Shown here: piece after piece, positions 1 to 5,492 of the stretch
How positions within the stretch are numbered: the stretch's first letter is position 1
Layout of the letters: every line of letters starts with the position of its first letter
Assembly (NCBI GenBank): GCA_021802025.1
Contig: JAKABC010000064.1
Coordinates: forward strand, 1-8,929
Direction of reading: 5' to 3'
Length of the DNA stretch: 8,929 bases
Origin: Actinomycetes bacterium
Lineage (GTDB): Bacteria > Actinomycetota > Acidimicrobiia > Acidimicrobiales > RAAP-2
Notes under the pieces: generated by a model
Database searches by the model: none
Seen by the model: only the letters and a program-made list of their open reading frames with translations
What the model was told of the DNA's origin: nothing
Program-made: the position numbers and the translations under genes

Positions 1-109
1 CGCGCTCCAGGAGCTGCTCGACGAACCCCGTCGTCACACCGCTCAGCGCGTCACCCTCCACCTCGAACACGGTGGCCGCCGCCCCCCCGCCGGGCGGGGA
101 CGCGGTCAC
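1..109 (-). CDS. Unidentified protein, N-terminal fragment cut by the left edge
   Basis: I do not recognise this gene. A GTG at 109-107 opens a frame that stays open to the left edge (36 codons visible). The peptide starts with an Ala/Gly/Pro-rich stretch, then reads like a structured domain (TVFEVEGDALSGVTTGFVEQLLER), with G/C in nearly every third codon position. The GTG overlaps the TGA of the FhuF-like gene by 4 nt (GTGA), so the two are probably co-transcribed and translationally coupled. An alternative start is the GTG at residue 14. No function can be assigned. The link to the FhuF-like gene hints at an iron or redox-related role, but that is context only. Confidence 0.55.
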   Translation of the reverse strand, partial: MTASPPGGGAAATVFEVEGDALSGVTTGFVEQLLER

Positions 110-1002
110 GACCCCTCGAGCGACGCCACGTAGGCCGCACGACGGATCTCCGTCTCGGTTCGGCTGCAGTCCGCGCAGCGACGACGGCCCGGAAGCCTGT
201 CGTAGAGGCAGCAGTTCGTACGCTCCCAGAACCACCCCCGTCGCCCGCCCGCCTCGATCGCTATGTAGGACCCGAGACCCTGGAGCCGGCCCGGAGCGTG
301 CTCGACGAAGTAGGCACCCAGCGTCTGGACCCACTCGCCGAGGCACCCCTCCATCGTACGGAAGCCGACGGCCATCGACGCCGCGACGTTGCCCCACAGC
401 AGTCGTTCCCCGACTCGGATCCCCTGGCGCACCGACTCGACGAGGGGGACCAGATGGCCGTCGAGGGCGGACTCGTACACCGACGCGAAGAGCGCGGCCG
501 ATCCCGCCTCGCCCACCAGCGACGTCGACACGGGTACGCCCGGTATCGCGACCACGCGCACCCGAGGCTCGAGGTAGGCGACGTCCGACACCCGTCCGGA
601 CTTGAGGGCGATGGCGAGGCTCCGTGCGCTGGAGTCTGGGACGACTCCGTACGTCGTGGCGCAGGCAATGGCCAAAGTCAAGATCCGATAGGCGTAACTC
701 TGCACGAAGAGTGACGCCGCGACCACCGGGTCATCGGTACCGATCTGCTGACCACTGTGCACGATGAGCGCCCGCAAGAAGTCAGGGTCCCCGATCAGCG
801 CGTCGCAGTGGACGTACACCCCATCCTCGGGCACGCCGCGCGCCGGGGGCGCCAGCTCGACCTGGCCGATGACGGAGCGCAGGTACGGGACGAGTCCCCG
901 TACGGCCTCCAGCGCGGCGTGGAGCCGGTCCGCGTCACTGGGTGCGTCGGTCACGGGCGCCCCCCGGGCTCGCGCACGACTCTCGCGGGACGGGTCGGGC
1001 AC
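106..1002 (-). CDS. FhuF-like [2Fe-2S] protein, putative siderophore-iron reductase
   Basis: A 298-residue protein whose C-terminus carries the FhuF signature CC-x10-C-x2-C: Cys264, Cys265, Cys276 and Cys279, in the context TNCCLYDRLPG...CADC. In Escherichia coli FhuF the same spacing binds a [2Fe-2S] cluster and the protein reduces ferric iron in hydroxamate siderophores such as ferrioxamine B in the cytoplasm. Residues about 25-255 form the alpha/beta body shared by the IucA/IucC-FhuF group. No signal peptide or membrane segment is seen. The GTG at 1002 is chosen because GGAAGG sits 8 nt upstream. A GTG at 954 would give a shorter form lacking an Arg-rich N-terminus. The stop overlaps the next gene. 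Siderophore reduction is inferred from the motif; no siderophore uptake or synthesis gene is visible, and actinobacterial members are often annotated only as (2Fe-2S)-binding protein. Confidence 0.85.
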   Translation of the reverse strand: MPDPSRESRARARGAPVTDAPSDADRLHAALEAVRGLVPYLRSVIGQVELAPPARGVPEDGVYVHCDALIGDPDFLRALIVHSGQQIGTDDPVVAASLFVQSYAYRILTLAIACATTYGVVPDSSARSLAIALKSGRVSDVAYLEPRVRVVAIPGVPVSTSLVGEAGSAALFASVYESALDGHLVPLVESVRQGIRVGERLLWGNVAASMAVGFRTMEGCLGEWVQTLGAYFVEHAPGRLQGLGSYIAIEAGGRRGWFWERTNCCLYDRLPGRRRCADCSRTETEIRRAAYVASLEGS

Positions 1003-1010
1003 CGCGGGGA

Positions 1011-1016
1011 CCTTCC
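1011..1016 (-). promoter_or_regulatory. Shine-Dalgarno site of the FhuF-like gene
   Basis: GGAAGG on the minus strand with an 8-nt spacer to the GTG at 1002. It favours the longer 298-residue form over the internal GTG at 954. Confidence 0.5.
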
Positions 1017-1289
1017 CGAGCGCTCACGGGCGGATACCGGGTCGGGGAGCATCGACCTCCGTCGACAGGGCGACGTCGCGATTCGCGCCGGCGTGTGACA
1101 CCACGTCAACGGACAGTCGATCGGCGAAGCGAGCCCACCGCCGAGTCGTTGGCCCACCACGCTTCCCCCCGCCCCACCATGTCGCCTCGCACCAAGGTCG
1201 CCCAGGCGCACCACCCGAGTCGCCACGGTCGCACCGCAGTCTGGCGCCGAGGGGCTGTGACACGCCGCGTCCACGATTGCACCGACCAC

Positions 1290-1308
1290 TGTCCGTCTCA
1301 GACCGACA
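1290..1308. promoter_or_regulatory. 19-bp near-palindrome, operator-like
   Basis: TGTCCGTCTCAGACCGACA reads as TGTC-C-GTCT, a central C, then AGAC-C-GACA. Eight of nine position pairs are complementary; only the C/C pair at the fifth position fails. It lies directly downstream of a minus-strand TAGAGT -10 box, where a repressor could block transcription start. It does not match the IdeR/DtxR iron box that I would expect at an iron gene. The regulator is unknown. Confidence 0.35.
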
Positions 1309-1314
1309 ACTCTA
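1309..1314 (-). promoter_or_regulatory. Possible -10 box for the minus-strand FhuF-like unit
   Basis: TAGAGT on the minus strand fits the actinobacterial TANNNT -10 pattern. Transcription from here would start near 1302 and leave a leader of about 300 nt before the GTG at 1002. No good -35 box was seen. The near-palindrome at 1290-1308 covers the predicted start point. Confidence 0.3.
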
Positions 1315-1379
1315 GGGGGCGCCGCGCACCGTGTGAACCCGACCTCCTCCCTGGCGAGCTCCCCCACCCACTCTCACCG

Positions 1380-2756
1380 ATGGGCCGAGGGACTCTGCTA
1401 GCCTCTCGGCTCATTCCAGAGCTCGGCCCCCGCGTCGTCATCGCCGGTACCCACTCTGGTGTCGGCAAGACGACCGTCGCCACGGGCGTCATGGGAGCGC
1501 TGCACGCCCGTGGCCTGCGCGTGGCCTCGGCCAAGGTCGGACCCGACTTCATCGACCCGAGTTACCACGCCTTGGCCACGGGTCGACCACCGCGCACTCT
1601 TGACGCCTACCTCTCCGGAGAGGCCCTCCTCCCTGGCCTGGCGGCCGACGCCGGCCACGACGCCGACATCCTCGTCGTGGAAGGCGTCATGGGGCTCTTC
1701 GACGGATCCAGCGTGCCCGGACTCGACGGCTCGACCGCCGCAGTCAGCCGCCTCCTCGACGCGCCGGTCGTGCTCGTTGTCGACGCGTCGGCCCTGAGCG
1801 GGTCGGTCGCCGCGATCGTGCACGGCTTCAACGATCTCGACCCGACGATCCCCGTCCGCGGCGTCGTACTCAATCGAGTCGCGAGCGCGGGCCACGAGGA
1901 ACTGCTACGCGAGGCACTCGAGCCGCTAGGAGTCCCGGTGCTGGGGGCACTCTATCGAGACGAGCGTCTGGTGTGGCGCGAGCGTCACCTCGGTCTGGTT
2001 CCGGTCGCAGAAGACCCGTCTCGTATCCGTTCGTCCATCGCGCGGCTCGCCGACGTCGTCGCCGCGTCCCTTGACCTTGCCGCCATCGTGAACCTGGCGC
2101 GCACGGCTCCGGCGCGCCAGGTCGAACCACTGACCCCCGCCGCCACGGTCGGCCACTGCCGCATCGCCGTCTGCGCGGGACCGGCCTTCAGCTTCGTCTA
2201 CCCCGAGAATCTCGACGCCCTCCGACACGCGGGCGCCGAGCTCGTCACGTTCGATCCCCTCAGCGAGCCCACGCTCCCGGACGACTGTGATGCTTTGTAC
2301 GCGGGGGGAGGCTTCCCGGAGATCTACGCGTCAGCGCTGGCCGAGAACGTGACGCTCCTCCAGGACGTCCGTTCTCGCGTGGCCTCCGGTCTCGTGACGT
2401 GGGCCGAGTGCGGCGGACTCTTGTGGCTATGCGATTCGCTCGACGGGATACCGATGGCCGGGGTCCTCAACGCCCACGCTCGCATGAGCGAGACGCTCAC
2501 ACTCGGATACCGAAGCGCCCTGACCCGGGTCCGTAGCGTCTTCGGCCCGGTGGGAACGACCATCCGGGCCCACGAGTACCACCGGTCCGAGCTCAGTCCC
2601 CCTGGTGACGCGATGGTGGTTTCGGGGAGGTTCGGAACGGCGCACGCGGGCTTCGCGGCTCCCCACCTCTTCGCGAGCTATCTGCACCAGCACCTCGCGG
2701 CTACCCCCGAGATCGCGGAGGCGTTCGTGGCGGCCGCCTCGCGCGAGCGGAGGTGA
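1380..2756 (+). CDS. cobB: Cobyrinic/hydrogenobyrinic acid a,c-diamide synthase (CobB/CbiA)
   Basis: This cytoplasmic enzyme uses ATP and glutamine to amidate the a and c side chains of cobyrinate (CbiA) or hydrogenobyrinate (CobB) in B12 synthesis. From the ATG it is 458 residues, the usual family length. The N-terminal synthetase domain has the P-loop GTHSGVGKT (residues 23-31), GPDFIDPSYH (54-63) and EGVMGLFDG (101-109). The C-terminal class I glutaminase-like domain has GGGFPEIYA (309-317), the nucleophile Cys344 in WAECGG, and HEYH (398-401). All key residues are present. No other cob gene lies in the window, so it is solitary here. Sequence alone does not separate CobB from CbiA. The start is uncertain: ATG 1380 has no ribosome site, and a strong -10 box at 1399-1404 lies inside the frame, which would point to an ATT codon at 1413 (447 residues). 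Confidence 0.93.
   Translation: MGRGTLLASRLIPELGPRVVIAGTHSGVGKTTVATGVMGALHARGLRVASAKVGPDFIDPSYHALATGRPPRTLDAYLSGEALLPGLAADAGHDADILVVEGVMGLFDGSSVPGLDGSTAAVSRLLDAPVVLVVDASALSGSVAAIVHGFNDLDPTIPVRGVVLNRVASAGHEELLREALEPLGVPVLGALYRDERLVWRERHLGLVPVAEDPSRIRSSIARLADVVAASLDLAAIVNLARTAPARQVEPLTPAATVGHCRIAVCAGPAFSFVYPENLDALRHAGAELVTFDPLSEPTLPDDCDALYAGGGFPEIYASALAENVTLLQDVRSRVASGLVTWAECGGLLWLCDSLDGIPMAGVLNAHARMSETLTLGYRSALTRVRSVFGPVGTTIRAHEYHRSELSPPGDAMVVSGRFGTAHAGFAAPHLFASYLHQHLAATPEIAEAFVAAASRERR
1396..1404 (+). promoter_or_regulatory. Extended -10 promoter element inside the 5' end of cobB
   Basis: TGC followed by TAGCCT matches the extended actinobacterial -10 (TGN-TANNNT). After 8 nt comes ATT at 1413, in frame with cobB. 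The NERD gene shows the same spacing from TAGCGT to its GTG. If used, the transcript would start downstream of the ATG at 1380. No clear -35 box is visible. Confidence 0.45.
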
Positions 2757-2801
2757 CGCCCGGCCGCTCGCCTGACCCGCGCCCTCGCGTCCGCCCTCCC
2801 G

Positions 2802-2816
2802 GGAGCGGGGCGCTCC
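2802..2816 (+). terminator. Possible terminator hairpin after cobB
   Basis: GGAGCG-GGG-CGCTCC forms a 6-bp perfect stem with a 3-nt loop about 45 nt after the cobB stop. The nearby CTCCCGGGAG palindrome and a GTCCG/CGGAC pair (2789-2820) could add structure. No T-tract follows, which is common in high-GC actinobacteria but makes the call weak. Confidence 0.3.
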
Positions 2817-3130
2817 GGACCCCGTCACCGAGGCCGACCCTCGAGGCGATCGTGGCCCATCGACGGTGACGCCACGGGGGTGAACGGGGGCCATCTCGGG
2901 TTGTCGACCCACTCGCGCCGAGTGCACCCGCACTCGTCCCGGTGCGCCGCACGATCACCGCGCTCCATAACGGTCGACGACTCGGCCCTCTCGGGGGGTG
3001 GGGGCGGGCTCTGGGGGCCAGGGATGGACGACCCGACGTCGCCGGAACCCGCCGGTGCGCGCCACGCGCACCATCATCGTCCCCCCGGGGACCGGATAGA
3101 CCCGACCCACGTCGCCGTCCGCTCGGTGAG

Positions 3131-3162
3131 CCCCACGGCAGGCTCAGATTCACGCCGTGGGG
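3131..3162. repeat. Perfect 9-bp inverted repeat with a competing hairpin
   Basis: CCCCACGGC (3131-3139) pairs perfectly with GCCGTGGGG (3154-3162) around a 14-nt loop. An alternative hairpin, TGAGCC (3127-3132) with GGCTCA (3141-3146), shares bases with the first stem, so only one can form. GGTGAG occurs at both edges (3125-3130 and 3161-3166). It lies about 210 bp before the NERD start. Function is unknown. Confidence 0.4.
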
Positions 3163-3360
3163 TGAGAGGGCCGACGACGCCAGCACGTTCGTCGTCGTCG
3201 CTGGTCGTGGGGGCCCGACCGGCGCGGTGTCGCGCAACCCTCCTCGATGGGCCATCGTCGCTCCGCGCGGAGTCGTAACGACCCTACGAACTTGCCCGAG
3301 GACCGTCGATTACGGGCTTCTCGGGGTCGAAACGCCCCAAGGTGGGGCCGAGGAGCCCCG

Positions 3361-3366
3361 TAGCGT
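3361..3366 (+). promoter_or_regulatory. -10 box for a leaderless NERD gene
   Basis: TAGCGT fits TANNNT and is followed by exactly 8 nt and then GTG at 3375, in frame with the NERD protein. This is the arrangement expected of a leaderless actinobacterial transcript whose first base is the start codon. No clear -35 box was seen. Confidence 0.5.
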
Positions 3367-3374
3367 GGTCACCC

Positions 3375-4100
3375 GTGGGGTGGGTCCGCAAGCCGACGAT
3401 TTGGGGTGGGGTGTGCGCCGCGTGCGGCGCGCGCCTCGACCACCTCCACCAGGCCTGGCTGGATGGCGCCGGCGCGGTTCGCTGCCTCGCGTGCGGCCCG
3501 GACGAGGGGGCCCCGTCGGGCGTCGTCGCACCCCCCCGCACGGGCACCAGCGCCAGGGCGACGAGGATTCGCCGTCGGGTCGCGACCAGCCGACGCGAGA
3601 CGTCCACCGACCCGACCGACCGGGCCCTAGCAGAGCTCCTCGGTGAGGGGAGCCACGTCCTATCCGACCGCGCGACGAGAGAGGGCCGGCCCCTCGACCA
3701 CGTCGTCGTCGCCCGCTCGGGCGTCTGGGTCGTCGAATCGCGCGAGTGGACCGGTCGCGTCGAGTACCGGCCCACCCCGAGCTCGAACGGCCGACCCCGA
3801 CTGCTGGTCGGGGGCGCGGACCGCACCACGGAGGCCGAGGCCGTGTCCGCGCTCGCCGAGGAGATCAGCGCGCTCACCGGCGAAGGCGTGCCGGTCGAGG
3901 CGGCGCTCGCGGTCACCGGGGGTGAGTGGAACCTCGCGTCGCTGCCGCACCTGGTGCTCAACCGACCCTTGCGCCACGGCCCCGTCTGGATCGGCCCCCC
4001 GCGTCTCGTCGTCGCCCGGATCAACGCCCCGGGTCCCCTCGATGCGCCCGCCGTGGCGCGACTCGGCGCACTGCTCGACGAGCGCCTCGAGCGTCGCTGA
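3375..4100 (+). CDS. Zinc-ribbon and NERD-domain protein, nuclease-related, altered active site
   Basis: A 241-residue protein from the GTG at 3375. Residues 14-40 hold two Cys pairs (CAAC at 14-17 and CLAC at 37-40) that should form a zinc ribbon. An Arg-rich linker (about 55-75) leads into a NERD (nuclease-related) domain, seen as GEGSHVLSD followed by LDHVVVARSGVWVVESREWTGRV at about residues 107-129. NERD domains belong to the PD-(D/E)xK nuclease-like fold. The usual core reads DH...(I/V)(D/E)xK; here Asp108 is kept but the second motif is E121-S-R123, with Arg in place of Lys, so activity is doubtful. No signal peptide or membrane segment is seen. The start is chosen from the -10 box 8 nt upstream; GTG 3342 would add 11 residues. 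It is apparently monocistronic and convergent with the GNAT genes. The DNA-related role is inferred from the family only. Confidence 0.75.
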   Translation: MGWVRKPTIWGGVCAACGARLDHLHQAWLDGAGAVRCLACGPDEGAPSGVVAPPRTGTSARATRIRRRVATSRRETSTDPTDRALAELLGEGSHVLSDRATREGRPLDHVVVARSGVWVVESREWTGRVEYRPTPSSNGRPRLLVGGADRTTEAEAVSALAEEISALTGEGVPVEAALAVTGGEWNLASLPHLVLNRPLRHGPVWIGPPRLVVARINAPGPLDAPAVARLGALLDERLERR

Positions 4101-4140
4101 GGGTCTCTCGGGTCGGCGCACGATCCCCGGGCGCTCGAGG
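4085..4140. terminator. Inverted repeat between convergent genes, possible bidirectional terminator
   Basis: CCTCGAGCG (4085-4093) and CGCTCGAGG (4132-4140) are perfect 9-bp arms, extendable by a T-G and a C-G pair, around a loop of about 34 nt. The left arm lies in the last codons of the NERD gene and the right arm precedes the GNAT stop on the other strand. The loop is long and T-tracts are lacking, so the call is tentative. Confidence 0.3.
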
Positions 4141-4161
4141 GGGGTGACGACGCGCCCGCCC

Positions 4162-4638
4162 CTAACCGTCGAGGTCCTTAGCCATCGAGACGGCGAGCTC
4201 GCGGTACCCGAGCGAGGCGTAGAGGGAGCGAGCGACCGTGTTGTTGCCCCATACGTTGAGCCCGATGCGCGAGCCACCGGCCGTGCGCACCCACGCCTCG
4301 GCCAGTTCCATCGCGAGTCGACCGTAGCCGCGGCCCCGCTCGGCCGCCTCGATCTCCACGTTGTAGATGTAGTACTCGCCCTCGCCCTCGCCCTCGCCCC
4401 CGGGGCGACCGATCCAGAGGATCCCCACCGGCCTTCCGTCGACGACGACGTCAAAGACGTGGTTCCCCTCGGCCAGTCCCTCGCCGCTGGCGAGGCTGGC
4501 GCGGTTGCGCGCCACGTTGGCGTCGGCCGCCTCCTCGGAGAAGCCGGCCTCGACGATCGAGGACCGGTAGTCGGCCCACATCCCGGGCAGCCACTCGGCC
4601 AGCCGTTCGGGCCCCATCTCTCTCAGCTGCGCGTCCAT
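4162..4638 (-). CDS. GNAT-family N-acetyltransferase
   Basis: A 158-residue acetyltransferase expected to move an acetyl group from acetyl-CoA to an unknown amine. The GNAT fold is clear: strand VVDGRPVGILWIG (65-77), strand YYIYNVEIE (89-97), the CoA pyrophosphate loop ERGRGYG (100-106) with helix LAMELAEAWV, strand SRIGLNVW (123-130) and the terminal NNTVARSLYASLGY (132-145), with Tyr140 at the position often acting as general acid. The N-terminal helical part (1-50) resembles those of stand-alone GNATs. The ATG at 4638 shares its A with the upstream GNAT stop (TGATG), and GGGGGG lies just before it, so translation is probably coupled. A (Gly-Glu) run at residues 81-88 comes from a hexanucleotide tandem repeat. 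The substrate cannot be predicted. Confidence 0.9.
   Translation of the reverse strand: MDAQLREMGPERLAEWLPGMWADYRSSIVEAGFSEEAADANVARNRASLASGEGLAEGNHVFDVVVDGRPVGILWIGRPGGEGEGEGEYYIYNVEIEAAERGRGYGRLAMELAEAWVRTAGGSRIGLNVWGNNTVARSLYASLGYRELAVSMAKDLDG
4375..4398. repeat. Four tandem CTCGCC units inside a GNAT gene
   Basis: Four perfect copies of the hexamer CTCGCC (plus strand) encode alternating Glu and Gly on the minus strand, between two core strands of the acetyltransferase. Unit number changes would keep the frame. Confidence 0.85.
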
Positions 4639-5243
4639 CACGAGCCCCCCCGGGTCCTCTTCGCCGGCTCGACGAACCGGCTCACGATCCACGCGTGCTT
4701 GCCGACCTGGCGCCCCCGCGAGAAGCCGTAGCTCTCGAAGAGCTCGACGGTCGCGCTGAAGAGGAAGCGGCCCTGGGCCACCCGCCCGGCCGTCGTCTCG
4801 GGGATCGCCTCGACGAGGCCCCCGCCGGCCGCGGCGATCTGCTCGAGCGCCCCCTCGAGGGCGCGGCGCGCGACGCCCCGGCCCCGGTGGGCCTTGTCGA
4901 CGAAGACGCACCCCACCCGCCAGCGCGCCGCCGGCGGCGGGTCCTGGTTGTAGGCGCGCTCGTGCTTGAGGTGCAGCGTCTCGGACTCCCCGTACTGGCA
5001 CCAGCCCAGGGCGCGGCCCTCGCCGTCGAGCACGAGGGCGGCGTGGGCTCGGCCCGCGCGCACCAGACCCTCTTTGAGGGTGCGCGGGTCCGAGACCCCG
5101 CGGACGTACTCGACGTGGTTGGGGGCGCACCAGCACCCCCCGTAGATCCCGTTGTTGCGCTCGACGAGGTCGGCGAAGGCGTCCCAGGTCGACGCGTCGA
5201 GGCGTCGGACCACGAGGTCCCCGGCGCCGGTCACGGCGCTCAC
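4638..5243 (-). CDS. GNAT-family N-acetyltransferase, second of a coupled pair
   Basis: A 201-residue acetyltransferase from the GTG at 5243. Near the N-terminus, after strand LVVRRL (10-15), is NGIYGGCWCAP (31-41), a Cys-Trp-Cys motif seen in one subgroup of GNATs. The CoA-binding motif A is VGCVFVDKAHRGRGVARRAL (110-129), with the R/Q-x-x-G-x-G/A loop as HRGRGVA. It ends with VELFESYGFSR (166-176), the usual terminal strand-helix segment. The substrate is unknown. The start is uncertain: GTG 5324 would add 27 Arg-rich residues without domain character, and GTG 5234 is also possible. I prefer 5243 because the domain starts there and the extension has weaker third-position GC. A 32-codon frame in another phase (ATG 5338) ends in a GTGA overlap with this start. 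Its own stop forms TGATG with the next GNAT, so both are probably one transcript. Confidence 0.85.
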   Translation of the reverse strand: MSAVTGAGDLVVRRLDASTWDAFADLVERNNGIYGGCWCAPNHVEYVRGVSDPRTLKEGLVRAGRAHAALVLDGEGRALGWCQYGESETLHLKHERAYNQDPPPAARWRVGCVFVDKAHRGRGVARRALEGALEQIAAAGGGLVEAIPETTAGRVAQGRFLFSATVELFESYGFSRGRQVGKHAWIVSRFVEPAKRTRGGS

Positions 5244-5492
5244 GGCCACGACGGGTCCGCCGCACGCACCGTGAGCGCGAGCGGTCGCTCTGCGCTCGGG
5301 CGCACGCCGTCGGGTCGGCACCACGTGGGGTCAACCATCGCGAGAGATACTCCCACGTGAGCCCGGGACGGTCAACGTACGCGCTCGGGTTCGTCCGGGC
5401 GCGGGGGACCAAGGCCACTAAGGACCATCGTCCCCCGCCGCGGGCCCTAAGACGACGGTACCGTCACCGTGGGGGGCGAAGCGAGGCGAGCC
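5244..5492. promoter_or_regulatory. Divergent control region of the GNAT pair and the por operon
   Basis: Both units must start in this roughly 250-bp stretch. GATACT (5346-5351) resembles a -10 box on the plus strand, and its complement lies within GAGTATCTC on the minus strand, so the two promoters may overlap. A perfect 12-bp palindrome, GACGGTACCGTC, lies at 5454-5465, ending 27 nt before the porG ATG, in the leader or as an operator. No recognisable regulator box was identified. Confidence 0.35.

Larger units (their letters stand above)
1003..1379. other. Divergent intergenic region between the FhuF-like gene and cobB
   Basis: About 380 bp without a convincing gene. The open frames here read as Arg/Pro/Ser-rich sequence without domain-like character. 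It should hold promoters for both neighbours. A minus-strand -10 box and an adjacent near-palindrome (1290-1314) are the only clear signals. No tRNA fold and no recognisable cobalamin riboswitch was seen ahead of cobB. Confidence 0.5.
2757..3374. other. Long intergenic region with no convincing gene
   Basis: About 620 bp between cobB and the NERD gene. Open frames exist on both strands but give low-complexity Pro/Arg/Gly/Ser sequence with no recognisable motif, as expected of GC-rich noncoding DNA. It holds a hairpin just after cobB (2802-2816), a GTCCCC/GGGGAC hairpin (3079-3092), a perfect 9-bp stem (3131-3162), an 11-bp palindrome GTCGTAACGAC (3272-3282), and the NERD gene promoter at its right end. 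No tRNA, tmRNA, RNase P or SRP RNA signature was found. A decayed gene or an uncharacterised small RNA cannot be excluded. Confidence 0.5.

Noticed and set aside
72..714. Plus-strand open frames opposite the FhuF-like gene.
   Set aside because: They oppose a gene with an exact CC-x10-C-x2-C motif and have no recognisable content of their own.
942..1379. An in-frame extension of cobB of 146 residues upstream of the ATG at 1380.
   Set aside because: The sequence is Arg/Pro/Ser-rich, overlaps the 5' end of the FhuF-like gene, and gives a protein far longer than the family.
1003..1379. A cobalamin riboswitch ahead of cobB.
   Set aside because: I looked for the conserved B12-box core and did not find it; the likely transcript start at about 1413 would also leave no leader.
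2701..3278. Open frames on both strands in the long gap, up to about 180 codons.
   Set aside because: Low-complexity Pro/Arg/Ser/Gly composition, no domain-like pattern, no ribosome site, and mutual overlap on both strands.
3323..3338. A T-arm-like stretch, GGGGTCGAAACGCCCC, suggesting a tRNA.
   Set aside because: No matching acceptor stem, D-arm or anticodon arm can be placed around it; it is only a 4-bp GC hairpin.
4639..5418. A long upstream extension of the first GNAT frame (418 residues in total).
   Set aside because: The extension is Arg/Pro-rich sequence in another phase over the second GNAT, which has its own motif A and terminal motif.
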